This document shows positions 51,274 to 60,801 of a DNA stretch of 64,000 bases, one piece after another; within the stretch, counting starts at the first letter, position 1; every line of letters begins with the position of its first letter. The position numbers and the translations under genes are program-made. The DNA comes from Candidatus Bathyarchaeum tardum (GTDB lineage: Archaea; Thermoproteota; Bathyarchaeia; Bathyarchaeales; Bathyarchaeaceae): NCBI GenBank assembly GCA_029762755.1, contig JARVGH010000006.1, positions 124,001-188,000 on the forward strand, in the 5' to 3' direction. A model generated the notes under the pieces. That model was not told the origin of the DNA. It saw nothing but the letters and a program-made list of their open reading frames with translations, and did not search any database.

Positions 51274-52053
51274 TTATTCAAAGAAGTCTTCAAGTTTTTT
51301 GGTTGCTGATTTTTGTAAAGTATCTGCACATGTTTTAGGGTCTAAGGATTTGTACTCTAAACCTAACCTGGTTAATATTGTTTGAACGCCTTTTGCTAAA
51401 CTAGGTGCAACAAGAATTCCCCGGAGTTCTCGATTTGTTATATTTTTGATGCAATCAACATACTTGGACAATTGAAGAGCAGCATCCCGCCCTGCTGTTT
51501 TACGTTTAAGTTCAACAACTACTAAGGTTCCGTTTTTGTCTAGACCGTAAACGTCAACAAATCCTGGGTCAACTTTTTTTTCGTATGATATTAGTTCAAA
51601 ACCTTCTTCCAAAAGGGAAGGGTCTACTAGTATTGCTTTTTGCATGTCTGATTCACTAGCATGTAAAGAGAATTCTCCATGGTCAACCAGTTTCATGGCT
51701 GAAACCGAAAAAATTACATCAAAATGTACACTAAGAGATTCCAAAGGTTTGCGTCGAGTAGCTCTAATCCGTACAGCTTCATCTTTAGTACGAACCTGAA
51801 ATGTGCATCCTGCAGGCTGCCAGTTAACGGGGACGTATCCGTTGGGTCGATGAACCAAAACTGAGCCGTCTTCTTTGATTATAACTATGCGTTCCCCTGG
51901 TTCCAGTTTTGAGCTTGCGCGTCCTTTGTAGTTTACCCAACATTTTCCTACTAGTATTACTGCTTTGTGTTCTGAAACAGCATTTTTTATAAATTCTGTT
52001 GCTTGTTCAATTGTCGGGTTTTCTAAGATAGTCACAGAGCTGGATTTTGACAT
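51274..52053 (-). CDS. nucS: NucS/EndoMS DNA mismatch endonuclease
   Basis: The protein has 259 residues. The N-terminal DNA-binding domain reads VLVHRPNGYVPVNWQPAG; the C-terminal RecB-type nuclease has DPGFVDVYGLD, VVVELKRKTAGRDAALQL (D, ExK, Q catalytic set). The end KKLEDFFE fits a PCNA-interacting peptide. Archaeal NucS/EndoMS cuts both strands at mismatches or cleaves branched ssDNA. The start is ATG 52053: the longer frame up to 52179 would overlap the divergent methyltransferase and lacks the family's N-terminus. Confidence 0.93.
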   Translation of the reverse strand: MSKSSSVTILENPTIEQATEFIKNAVSEHKAVILVGKCWVNYKGRASSKLEPGERIVIIKEDGSVLVHRPNGYVPVNWQPAGCTFQVRTKDEAVRIRATRRKPLESLSVHFDVIFSVSAMKLVDHGEFSLHASESDMQKAILVDPSLLEEGFELISYEKKVDPGFVDVYGLDKNGTLVVVELKRKTAGRDAALQLSKYVDCIKNITNRELRGILVAPSLAKGVQTILTRLGLEYKSLDPKTCADTLQKSATKKLEDFFE

Positions 52054-52107
52054 ATTGACCGCCGACAATCTAAAGAAGAGCAAGTATAGATAAAACTTCT
52101 GAGAACC

Positions 52108-52665
52108 ATGCAAGATTGGAAACAAAAACGCAGCAACAAACAACATTACGACCTGCAAGCGGGAATTTATGACAAGCAATACATCAGCGAACAGGACAAT
52201 AAAATTGAAAGCCTGCTAAAAAGTTTGGATTTAAAGTTCAACGAACTTGTTTTAGATCTAGGCTGCGGAACAGGGTTCTTATTTGAACACATATCGGAAA
52301 AAGCAGGCTTTATTGTTGGGGCTGATGTCTCCAAAAAAGCGTTATTGTATGCAAAAAAGCGAATTCAAAACAAGTCTAACGTGGATTTAGTTTGTGCAGA
52401 TGCCGATAACACCCCTTTTGTGGACGACCTATTTGACAAGATTTTTTCGGTTACAGTTTTGCAGAATATGCCTGAACCGACAAAAACGATTTTGGAAATG
52501 AAACGCACAGGCAAACCTGAAGCGTTATTTGCAGTAACTGGATTGAAAAAAAAGTTCACACAACAAAATTTTGTTGATTTGTTGAAGCGTTCACAGTTGA
52601 AACTTGTTATGTTCAATAATGATGAAGCACTAAAGGGATATGTTGCAGTTTGTTCGAATCTTTGA
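52108..52665 (+). CDS. Class I SAM-dependent methyltransferase
   Basis: The protein has 185 residues. Motif I VLDLGCGTGFLF, an acidic end of strand 2 (GADVSKKAL), a CADADNTPF segment and VTVLQNMPEP define a Rossmann methyltransferase of the UbiE/Methyltransf_11 type. The substrate is not evident. It is divergent from nucS (54-base gap) and precedes elp3 by 55 bases. Confidence 0.85.
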   Translation: MQDWKQKRSNKQHYDLQAGIYDKQYISEQDNKIESLLKSLDLKFNELVLDLGCGTGFLFEHISEKAGFIVGADVSKKALLYAKKRIQNKSNVDLVCADADNTPFVDDLFDKIFSVTVLQNMPEPTKTILEMKRTGKPEALFAVTGLKKKFTQQNFVDLLKRSQLKLVMFNNDEALKGYVAVCSNL

Positions 52666-52720
52666 AAAAACTGTAGGCTTTATTTGACAGATTTTGTGCA
52701 TGTTCAGTAGATGAAACCTA

Positions 52721-54310
52721 ATGAGTGTTGAGGCATATCGGGAAATAATTCGTCAGTTGCTTGAGTTTTCCAGTCCTTCAAAGAAAGATTTAGATTGCAT
52801 CAAAATGAAGGTTGCAAAAAAATATAGTTTAAACAAAGTTCCATCTAACGCGGAAATAATTCAACACCTTGAACCTGAAGAAACAGCAAAACTGATTCCT
52901 GTTCTGCGTCGAAAAGTCGTCCGCACAATTTCTGGGGTAACAGTAGTAGCAGTGATGACCAAACCCCTGCCTTGTCCCCAAGACTTGCCCTGTGCGTACT
53001 GTCCAGGGGGACCCACGTCTGGGTCTCCACAAAGTTATACGGGTCATGAGCCGGCTGCTTTGAGGGGTTCACAAAACGAGTATAATCCGTACAATCAAGT
53101 CACGAATCGTATTGAGCAGCTTGAAATGATAGGTCACAAGGTTGACAAAGTAGAGCTCATTGTAATGGGAGGAACTTTTCCTAGTACACCTAGGGAATAT
53201 CAAGAAGATTTTGTTAAACAGTGCCTAGACGCCATCACAAGAACCAAATCAAACTCTTTAGATGAAGCAAAAAAGTTAGCAGAGAACAGTAAGGTTCGGA
53301 ACGTTGGAATAACTGTTGAAACTCGACCTGATTGGGCAAAACAAGAACAAGTTAACCAAATGCTAACTATGGGTGTAACCCGTGTTGAACTGGGTGTTCA
53401 AAACATTTACGATGACATCTACAAGCAAGTTAACAGGGGACACCAAGTAATAGATGTTATCAAAGCCACTCAAATAATGAAAGACGCCGGATTAAAGCTG
53501 GTTTACCATCTTATGCCTGGTTTGCCTGGTTCAAATTTTGAGCGGGACCTTGACGGATTCAGGGAAGTTTTTGTTAATCCTGTTTTCAAGCCTGACATGA
53601 TTAAGTTGTACCCGTGTTTAGTGGTAAAAGGAACCAAAGTTTACGATTGGTGGAAAAAAGGGGAATACCAACCATACAGCACAGAAGAAGCTGCCCAATT
53701 AATAGCTGAAGTGAAAAAGTTTGTTCCTCCGTGGGTTCGGATAATGCGTGTTCAACGGGATATTCCTGCAAATTTGATTGAAGCAGGAGTAAAATTGAGT
53801 AATCTACGGCAGATCGCATTAGAGATACTTGAAAATCAAGGAAACAAGTGCCCTTGTATCCGGTGTAGAGAAGTAGGTCACCGCTGGCTAAAGGATAACG
53901 TGAAACCAGACCTGGAAAACATTGAAATTCAGACAATAAAAGAGTCTGCTTCGGAGGGAACGGAGTTGTTTATTTCGGCTGAAGATCCAGTTAACGACGT
54001 TTTGTTGGGCTACGTACGTCTACGGATTCCTTCTGAAAAAGCGTTTCGACCCGAAATTGCTTCTAAAAAAGCTGCGATAGTTCGTGAGCTTAGGGTTTAC
54101 GGTCCTTTGGTTCCAGTTGGGAAGCATTTTATTGGGGCTTGGCAGCACAAGGGTTATGGTAACGTGTTATTATCTGAAGCAGAAAAAGTAGCTGTTGAAG
54201 ATTTTGACCGCAAAAAAGTTGTGGTGATTAGTGCCCTTGGGACAAAACCGTATTACATGCAGTTAGGATACAGTTATGATGGTCCGTATGTTTCTAAACA
54301 GGTCAACTGA
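52721..54310 (+). CDS. elp3: Elp3 tRNA U34 carboxymethyltransferase (radical SAM/GNAT)
   Basis: The protein has 529 residues. The radical SAM domain carries Cys85, Cys91 and Cys94 in PCPQDLPCAYCPGG, and the C-terminal GNAT acetyl-CoA domain has VRELRVYGPLVPVG and HKGYGNVLLSEAE. Archaeal Elp3 alone makes cm5U at wobble U34 of tRNAs from acetyl-CoA and SAM. The length is normal for the family. ATG 52721. Confidence 0.95.
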   Translation: MSVEAYREIIRQLLEFSSPSKKDLDCIKMKVAKKYSLNKVPSNAEIIQHLEPEETAKLIPVLRRKVVRTISGVTVVAVMTKPLPCPQDLPCAYCPGGPTSGSPQSYTGHEPAALRGSQNEYNPYNQVTNRIEQLEMIGHKVDKVELIVMGGTFPSTPREYQEDFVKQCLDAITRTKSNSLDEAKKLAENSKVRNVGITVETRPDWAKQEQVNQMLTMGVTRVELGVQNIYDDIYKQVNRGHQVIDVIKATQIMKDAGLKLVYHLMPGLPGSNFERDLDGFREVFVNPVFKPDMIKLYPCLVVKGTKVYDWWKKGEYQPYSTEEAAQLIAEVKKFVPPWVRIMRVQRDIPANLIEAGVKLSNLRQIALEILENQGNKCPCIRCREVGHRWLKDNVKPDLENIEIQTIKESASEGTELFISAEDPVNDVLLGYVRLRIPSEKAFRPEIASKKAAIVRELRVYGPLVPVGKHFIGAWQHKGYGNVLLSEAEKVAVEDFDRKKVVVISALGTKPYYMQLGYSYDGPYVSKQVN

Positions 54311-54392
54311 ATCTTTTAATAAACGGGATTTATAATTGAAAGATGTTTTCAGCTTGTTTAGTTGAGAGCATAAGAAACTGGAGAAAACTGGT

Positions 54393-55724
54393 TTGACTGA
54401 GGAGTTTACAGGTTACAGGGGACAGACTTTACAACTTTTGAAGAGCATTAACGCCGAAATTGGGGCTGTTATTCGCGTAACTAAAGGGGAAGACAGCTGG
54501 GAAGGGATTCTTATTCCCCGCTCAGAAATTGGCGATGAACATCATATTGTAATTAAAATGAAAAGCGGCTACAATGTTGGGGTCCGCGTTGACCTATCAG
54601 CAAAAATAGAAAAAGTTGGCGAAGGTACAAAACCAACATTTACTCCTCCGCCCCTTCCAAAACAAAACAGCAAATTACCCCGAGTAGCGATAGTAAGCAC
54701 AGGGGGCACCATAGCCAGTCGCGTAGATTACCGAACAGGTGGAGTACGTGCTGCAATGTCAGCTAGCGAACTTTACAGTGTGGTTCCTGAACTTTCCGAA
54801 CTAGCAGTAGTAGAAACAGAAATTTTGTTTAGTATTTTTAGTGAAAATATAACTTCCGAACATTGGATTGGAACAGCAAAAGCAGTTGCAAAGCATATTG
54901 AAAATGGAGTAGACGGCGTTGTTGTCGCTCACGGAACAGATACTTTAGGCTACAGTGCAGCAGCATTGAGTTTTGCTTTACAGGATTTACCTGTTCCAGT
55001 AGTTATGGTTGCTTCGCAAAGGTCAGCGGATCGTCCTAGTTCTGATGCAGCAACTAACTTGATTGGCGCAGTGAAAGCAGCAGTTTTTGCACCTTTTGCA
55101 GAAGTTGTTATTGCAATGCACGAGACTGTTTCTGATACTTCAATCGTATTTCATCGAGGAACTAAAGCAAGAAAATGCCATACAAGTCGCAGGGACACCT
55201 TCAAGTCTGTAAATGCTTTGCCTATTGCACGATTGACTGATAGCAAACTGAATATGTTAACGAAAAATTACAGAAAGCGAGATGTTTCCCGTAAATTGAA
55301 GCTGAACACAAACTTTGACGATAAAGTGGCTATTGTTAAAGCATATCCCGATGTCAATCCTGAAATTATTGACTGGTACGTCAGCAACGGTTATCGTGGA
55401 ATCGTTTTTGAAGGTACCGGTCTGGGTCATGTTGGAAATTACTTGTTTTCGGCTATCAAAAATGCCGTTGAAAAAAGCGTTGTTGTTTGTATGACGTCGC
55501 AGTGTTTGTGGGGTAGACTCAACTTGAATGTTTACGACCAAGGACGAGACCTTCTGGCTTTGGGTGTTGTTTCTTTGGATGACATGCTTCCTGAAACCGC
55601 TTATGTTAAACTCAGATGGGTTTTAGGTCAAACAAGGGATGTTGACGAAGTAAAGAAACTTCTTAAAATAAATTTAGCCGATGAGTATTCATCTAGAACA
55701 CTTTACGACGAGGCAGAAATCTGA
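54393..55724 (+). CDS. gatD: Glu-tRNA(Gln) amidotransferase subunit D
   Basis: The protein has 443 residues. An N-terminal beta-barrel (about 10-75) precedes an L-asparaginase-like domain with VAIVSTGGTIASRVDYRTGG (catalytic Thr) and VVVAHGTDTLGYSA. It releases ammonia from Gln for archaeal GatDE, which converts Glu-tRNA(Gln) to Gln-tRNA(Gln) in the absence of GlnRS. The start is TTG 54393. gatE follows 12 bases after the stop. Confidence 0.96.
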   Translation: MTEEFTGYRGQTLQLLKSINAEIGAVIRVTKGEDSWEGILIPRSEIGDEHHIVIKMKSGYNVGVRVDLSAKIEKVGEGTKPTFTPPPLPKQNSKLPRVAIVSTGGTIASRVDYRTGGVRAAMSASELYSVVPELSELAVVETEILFSIFSENITSEHWIGTAKAVAKHIENGVDGVVVAHGTDTLGYSAAALSFALQDLPVPVVMVASQRSADRPSSDAATNLIGAVKAAVFAPFAEVVIAMHETVSDTSIVFHRGTKARKCHTSRRDTFKSVNALPIARLTDSKLNMLTKNYRKRDVSRKLKLNTNFDDKVAIVKAYPDVNPEIIDWYVSNGYRGIVFEGTGLGHVGNYLFSAIKNAVEKSVVVCMTSQCLWGRLNLNVYDQGRDLLALGVVSLDDMLPETAYVKLRWVLGQTRDVDEVKKLLKINLADEYSSRTLYDEAEI

Positions 55725-55736
55725 GGAGACAAAGTC

Positions 55737-57629
55737 ATGAGCAACAAATATGCAAAAATTGGTTTTAAAGCGGGACTTGAAATTCATCAGCAATTGGACA
55801 CTAAAGAGAAGCTTTTCTGTTCTTGTCAACCAGAACTTTTCAAAGAAGATCCTCAGTTCACGTTTCTACGCAAACTACGTCCCGCCCAGAGTGAATTAGG
55901 CAAAGTTGATGATGCAGCACTTTTTGAATTCCAGAAAGAAAAACAGATTCTGTACGAAGCAAACAACCACACTGCATGTCTAGTAGAAATGGATGAAGAA
56001 CCTCCTCACGACCTCAACAGTGAAGCTGTAGAAATTACTCTGCTAACTTCCCTTATGATGAACATGAGACCCGTGGACGAGGTTCATGTTATGCGCAAAA
56101 CAGTAATTGATGGCTCTAATACTACCGGTTTTCAACGAACTTGTGTTGTTGCCTTGAATGGCGCAATTGACGTCAAAGGAAAAAGCGTTGAAATTTCTCA
56201 GGTGAGCCTTGAAGAAGATGCTGCACGAAAAATGGGAACAGAAGGTCAATTGATTCGTTACCGTATTGACCGTCTTGGAATTCCATTAATTGAAATTACA
56301 ACTGCACCAGTAATCTATACTCCACTAGAGGCTCAAGAAACAGCAGCAGCCATCGGAAGAATACTAAGATCAACCCGCAGAGTAAAACGTGGGCTAGGAA
56401 CAATCCGCCAAGACGTAAATGTTTCCATCCGGGATGGTGCTTTAATTGAGATTAAAGGTGTTCAGGAGCTTGACTTGGTTTCTCAGGTAATCGAAAATGA
56501 AGTTCAACGCCAGCTTAGCTTGTTAGAGTTAAGGGATGAACTAAACAACCGTGGCGTAACAGAATCAGACTTAGATGATGCTTTTGTTGATGTAACCCAC
56601 GTTTTCAAGAATACCAACTGCAAAGTTATATCAAGGGCAATAAAAAACAAAAACCCTGTTTTAGCAGTTAAATTGCCCTGTTTTGGTGGGTTACTCAAAA
56701 AAGAATTAGCACCTGGAATGCGATTAGGCTCTGAATTAGCTGGTATGGCTCGTTTTTGGGGAAAAGTTGGGGGCATTTTTCACACTGATGAAATGCCCGC
56801 CTATGGTGTAACCCAAGAAGAAATTGATGAACTTGGACACGTTCTAAACAAACAACATCAAGATGCTCTAGTTTTTGTTGCTGATACTCAACAAAACTCA
56901 GTTGATGCATTAAAAGCAGTTGTTGAACGTGCTAAAGTAGCATTACAATTTGTTCCTGAAGAAACCCGGTCAGCAAATCCGGATGGAACAACAAAATATA
57001 TGCGACCAAGACCTGGCGCAGCAAGAATGTATCCAGAAACTGATGTTTCACCAATCCAGATTACTAACGAATACGTTGAGGACCTGAAGGGGCGGCTTCC
57101 TGAATTGCCTGAAGATTTGATGAAACGGTTAATGACTGACTACAAGATTAACCGAAAGCTTGCAAAGCAGGTTTTGGATTCGGATTACCTTGAGCTGTTT
57201 GAGTGTTTATCAAAGGAAACTAAAGTTTCTACAACAGTTATCGCGGTTGCGTTAACTGAAACCTTGAAGGCTCTTCAACGGGATGGAGTGAACATTGATG
57301 CTGTTTCTGAAACACAATTCAAAGAATTGTGTAAACTCATTGGTCAAGGTAAAACAGCAAAAGAAAGCATCCCTGAAGTTTTAACGTGGCTTGCCAAAAA
57401 TGAAGGAGCTGATGTGAATGAAGCTCTTGAAAATTTGGGGTTATCTATGATGTCACAAAAAGAGTTGGAGGCATTGGTTGACGATGTCATTGAAAAAAAT
57501 TCTGAATTTATTGAACATAAAGGAGCAGGTGCCGCCGGGGCATTAATGGGCATTGTCATGAAGAAGGCACGAGGACGAGTAAAACCCAAAGAAGTGAATG
57601 AAATACTTAAAGACAAACTTAATCAATAA
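55737..57629 (+). CDS. gatE: Glu-tRNA(Gln) amidotransferase subunit E
   Basis: The protein has 630 residues. It is the GatB/E kinase core (GLEIHQQLDTKEKLFCSCQ, MDEEPPHDLN, VKRGLGTIRQDVNVSI) with the archaeal GAD insertion around 280-400 and a C-terminal tRNA-binding YqeY-like tail. It activates Glu-tRNA(Gln) and transamidates it with ammonia from GatD. It is coupled to gatD in a two-gene operon. Confidence 0.96.
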   Translation: MSNKYAKIGFKAGLEIHQQLDTKEKLFCSCQPELFKEDPQFTFLRKLRPAQSELGKVDDAALFEFQKEKQILYEANNHTACLVEMDEEPPHDLNSEAVEITLLTSLMMNMRPVDEVHVMRKTVIDGSNTTGFQRTCVVALNGAIDVKGKSVEISQVSLEEDAARKMGTEGQLIRYRIDRLGIPLIEITTAPVIYTPLEAQETAAAIGRILRSTRRVKRGLGTIRQDVNVSIRDGALIEIKGVQELDLVSQVIENEVQRQLSLLELRDELNNRGVTESDLDDAFVDVTHVFKNTNCKVISRAIKNKNPVLAVKLPCFGGLLKKELAPGMRLGSELAGMARFWGKVGGIFHTDEMPAYGVTQEEIDELGHVLNKQHQDALVFVADTQQNSVDALKAVVERAKVALQFVPEETRSANPDGTTKYMRPRPGAARMYPETDVSPIQITNEYVEDLKGRLPELPEDLMKRLMTDYKINRKLAKQVLDSDYLELFECLSKETKVSTTVIAVALTETLKALQRDGVNIDAVSETQFKELCKLIGQGKTAKESIPEVLTWLAKNEGADVNEALENLGLSMMSQKELEALVDDVIEKNSEFIEHKGAGAAGALMGIVMKKARGRVKPKEVNEILKDKLNQ

Positions 57630-57708
57630 AATGATTCTCACCCTTGTGGTTTATGTAATCTGCAAACCTTATTCTTATTATTGAACAAAACTAAACTGAG
57701 GAACAGCA

Positions 57709-58638
57709 ATGGCAGATGCACTAATAGGTACAGCAGTTCCCATTTTGTTATTGATGGGCATTGGTTTTCTTTCAAGAAAGTTTGGTGTGCTAAAGACTGG
57801 AGACGAACGGGTCCTCAGTTCATATGTTTACTATTTTGCGTTGCCAGCCTTGTTTATTGTTGACATGGCTGAGACAACCTTTGTTACAGAAACTTTAATG
57901 TTTATTTTTGCTGGAATTATTCCCATATTTTTGGTTATGGCAATCTTTATTCTGTTTTATATCATAATCAGATTTTCAAAAAAAACGTTTTATCTTGTCA
58001 CATTAAGCACAATATTTGGTAACACCGCATTTTTCGGTATCCCTTTCGTAACCTTTGCTTTTCCTTCAGCTCAAATAGAACAAACAGCCACCTTAGCAGC
58101 TGCAACAATTGGAATCGCATCAATAGCATTGTCTATTGCGTTACTAGAATTTTATCGCCTTGAAAAAGCCTCAAAATTTGGGGGATTAAAACATATTAGC
58201 ATTCGCCTTGTGAAGAATCCTTTGATTATTTCCATTTTTGTTGGCATATTAATTTCTGTAGTTGGATTGGAAATTCCTTCTCCTTTGACTACTTTTTTGC
58301 ACATGGTAGGTGGCACTACATCTGCGGTTGCAGTTTTTATGTTAGGGGCATTTTTGTATGGAAAAAAATATGCCAATCTAAAGTTAGGTTTTGGTTTAAG
58401 CCTTTTACGGATAATTTTCTTGCCCTTGGTGGCTTTGGCTACTTTGACATTGTTCCAGTTGCCAATAATTGAAGAATCTGTGTTGATTCTTATGCATGCT
58501 ATGCCTGTTGCAGTTGCGTTGTCTGTTTTAAGTGAACGTTATGATTTTTATCGGGAAACAGTTGCTTCGTTGACTTTGATTTCTTCAGTTGGCGCTATAG
58601 TTTACCTGAACATATGGCTAGCTGTGCTCGGGGTTTGA
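57709..58638 (+). CDS. AEC-family (auxin efflux carrier-like) transporter
   Basis: The protein has 309 residues and about ten transmembrane helices in two inverted halves, with the typical N-terminal PILLLMGIGFLSRKFGVLK and a mid-protein FGNTAFFGIPFVTFAFP. AEC proteins export or import organic acids or related anions; the substrate here cannot be named. It is a single gene starting at ATG 57709. Confidence 0.87.
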   Translation: MADALIGTAVPILLLMGIGFLSRKFGVLKTGDERVLSSYVYYFALPALFIVDMAETTFVTETLMFIFAGIIPIFLVMAIFILFYIIIRFSKKTFYLVTLSTIFGNTAFFGIPFVTFAFPSAQIEQTATLAAATIGIASIALSIALLEFYRLEKASKFGGLKHISIRLVKNPLIISIFVGILISVVGLEIPSPLTTFLHMVGGTTSAVAVFMLGAFLYGKKYANLKLGFGLSLLRIIFLPLVALATLTLFQLPIIEESVLILMHAMPVAVALSVLSERYDFYRETVASLTLISSVGAIVYLNIWLAVLGV

Positions 58639-58779
58639 AAGTAAAGAACGTTTAATTTATGTTGAATGGGAAACATTTTATTCACTTTACACGTAAGATT
58701 ATGTTAACAAATTATCCATTGAAAATTATGATAGGATTTTGTTGTTGAATGCAAATTTTGAGAACTGGAGGTGAAATGT

Positions 58780-59526
58780 TTGAGTGAATTATCAGGTAAA
58801 ATCGCTGTTGTAACTGGAGCCAGTCAGGGTATCGGTAAACAGGTTGCTTTGGTTCTAGCGCAAAATGGCGCGAAAGTTGTTGCAGTTGATATTGCAGAAA
58901 ATGTTTCTGATGTTGTTAAAGAGATTGAACAGATGGGTTCACAAGGAATGGTTGTTAAGTTAGATGTCACTGATTTTGATGCCATAAAGCAAGCAATAAA
59001 TCAAATCAGCAAAAAGTTTGGACGGGTAGATATTTTGGTAAACAATGCGGGAATTTTTCCTCAGCAAATGTTTACAGATATAACTAAAGACGACTGGAGC
59101 AAAGTGCTAAACGTTAACCTGAACGGTGTTTTTCATTGTACAAAGGCGATTGCTCCATTGATGATAAAACAAAAATACGGAAAAATAGTAAACATCGCCT
59201 CTATAGCTGGCACGACCGTTGGTTTTCCAGCTTTAACCCATTACTCTGCTAGCAAAGCCGCAATTGTAGGATTCACAAAAGCCCTTGCCCTAGAATTAGC
59301 AAAGTTTGGAATTAACGTCAACGCTATCGCTCCAGGTCCAATAGAAACCCCAGGAACAAAAACCGGAAACAAAGAACTCGAAGAACAAACCAAACGAGCA
59401 ATCCCCCTAGGCAGATGGGGACAACCCCAAGACATCGCCAACCTAGTTGCCTTTCTATCATGCGACAAATCAAGCTTCATAACTGGACAATGTATCGTCG
59501 CAGACGGCGGATATACAGTACAATAA
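58780..59526 (+). CDS. SDR-family oxidoreductase, FabG-like
   Basis: The protein has 248 residues. The Rossmann TGASQGIG motif (residues 12-19), LVNNAGIF, the catalytic Ser in NIASIAG and YSASK (Tyr, Lys), and the C-terminal SSFITGQCIVADGGYTVQ make it a classical SDR, close to 3-oxoacyl-ACP reductase or glucose-dehydrogenase-like enzymes. The substrate is unresolved. The start is TTG 58780, 5 bases after GGAGGTGA (58767-58774); GTG 58771 lies inside that site. Confidence 0.9.
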   Translation: MSELSGKIAVVTGASQGIGKQVALVLAQNGAKVVAVDIAENVSDVVKEIEQMGSQGMVVKLDVTDFDAIKQAINQISKKFGRVDILVNNAGIFPQQMFTDITKDDWSKVLNVNLNGVFHCTKAIAPLMIKQKYGKIVNIASIAGTTVGFPALTHYSASKAAIVGFTKALALELAKFGINVNAIAPGPIETPGTKTGNKELEEQTKRAIPLGRWGQPQDIANLVAFLSCDKSSFITGQCIVADGGYTVQ

Positions 59527-59530
59527 CCAA

Positions 59531-59552
59531 CTTTTTTCCATTTTTATTGTTT
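59531..59552 (+). terminator. T-rich terminator after the SDR gene
   Basis: T-tracts (TTTTTT, then TTTTTATTGTTTT) start about 5 bases after the stop, without a strong stem. Confidence 0.45.
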
Positions 59553-59745
59553 TAGTGTTCATTGTGAACTTAAAATTTAGAAGTGGGTTATGAAGAAAAT
59601 TCAGAAAAAATCTTTTTTTAATATTTAACTACTATTAGACTTCTATTATGTTGTGTAAATATGTGAAATTGTATTTTTTTGTTTGTAAAAGAAAGTAAAA
59701 GATTGATAAAGTTAAGTGTGTTTTTAGTTGTAGGATGCTGTGAAT

Positions 59746-60237
59746 ATGGGAAAAATTCGGGTTAGGGTTAAGGCGCCTTTTGGTGAAGTTGTGATTGAGG
59801 ATGAAAGTGCAGAGGAAATTTTAAAAACATTGAAAAATATGCCCCCGAAATTTATGAATGAAGTAAGTAGTTTCATTTCTACTAATTTGACGCCCTCGCT
59901 GCAGACTTTGCTTGACGGAGTAATCGAAATCACAACAGAAGGTCCGATTATTACAACTCGTGAAAAACTCACCCATTACGAGGCGATTGGTTTGGTCTTG
60001 TTTGCGTCAGACAATAACTTGAGCACCGCCAGTCAAGTCAAACAGCTTTTGGCTTCGAGTGGAATAAAATCTGTAGTTCCTGCGCGCCTTAACGAGATGA
60101 CGAAACGGGGAATCGTCTTCAAGCCTGATCCAGCAAAACCCGATTTCAAGCTAACTACCCAAGGTGAACAGTGGATCGAAAAAACCATTTTGCCTAAAAT
60201 TAAAGAAAAAACCCAAAAAAGCAAAGCTAAGCTTTGA
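59746..60237 (+). CDS. Unknown archaeal protein with winged-helix-like C-terminus
   Basis: The protein has about 163 residues. The N-terminal half has EVVIEDESAEEILKTLKNM and a further helix; the C-terminal half (HYEAIGLVLFASDNNLSTASQVKQLLASSGIK, then KLTTQGEQWIEKTILP) looks like a winged helix ending in a basic tail. No family name is recognised. ATG 59746 is preferred to GTG 59740. It converges with endA, overlapping its end by 11 bases. Confidence 0.6.
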   Translation: MGKIRVRVKAPFGEVVIEDESAEEILKTLKNMPPKFMNEVSSFISTNLTPSLQTLLDGVIEITTEGPIITTREKLTHYEAIGLVLFASDNNLSTASQVKQLLASSGIKSVVPARLNEMTKRGIVFKPDPAKPDFKLTTQGEQWIEKTILPKIKEKTQKSKAKL

Positions 60238-60787
60238 ACCACTTGAAAATAAGGTAACGCACATCTTCTGCTTCTAGATCTGGAATTGCTACGATGAACC
60301 GTTTTCTTACAGTTGTAGCTAATCGTCCAGCTTTTACTACGTCGGTTGCTGTAATTTCGTCGTTGGCTTTTCTCACAGTAATCATGTATGGCGCATGGTC
60401 TATTCCGGGACCGTGTTGATAAACTGCAAAATCACAACCAAATTTCATTCCAGGCGTGACAATAAGTTTTTGACCCCGTAAATCTCGGTAAACAGCATAT
60501 TTTGCTTCAAAGTCTTCATACAATTTTCGGGCTTTTTTTCTTAGTTTAGAAAAACTTACTGGAGCGTGTTCAGGTCCGCCATGGACAACACTGATTTTTT
60601 TTGTTTCAAGAAGATAAACCCCTTCCATTAGATCAAGAATCAAGGGAACATCAAATTCAGGAATTTTGGGTTTAGCAATACCCACCGGTTTGCCGTAGTA
60701 ACCCATTTTGTAAAGATTGGAACCTTCTTCTGGGTTCCAGACTATTAGAAAATTGTCTAACAGTTCAGTTTCAATCTTTTCTGGCAT
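60227..60787 (-). CDS. endA: tRNA-splicing endonuclease EndA
   Basis: The protein has 186 residues, the length of the homotetrameric archaeal form. The catalytic domain (about 85-180) shows KFGCDFAVYQHGPGIDHAPYMI and GRLATTVRKRFIVA, supplying the Tyr, His and Lys triad (probably Tyr123, His131 and Lys162). It excises introns at bulge-helix-bulge sites. It follows the DUF47 gene by 14 bases in one operon. Confidence 0.95.
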   Translation of the reverse strand: MPEKIETELLDNFLIVWNPEEGSNLYKMGYYGKPVGIAKPKIPEFDVPLILDLMEGVYLLETKKISVVHGGPEHAPVSFSKLRKKARKLYEDFEAKYAVYRDLRGQKLIVTPGMKFGCDFAVYQHGPGIDHAPYMITVRKANDEITATDVVKAGRLATTVRKRFIVAIPDLEAEDVRYLIFKWFKA

Positions 60788-60801
60788 ATAAACGTCACAT
60801 T

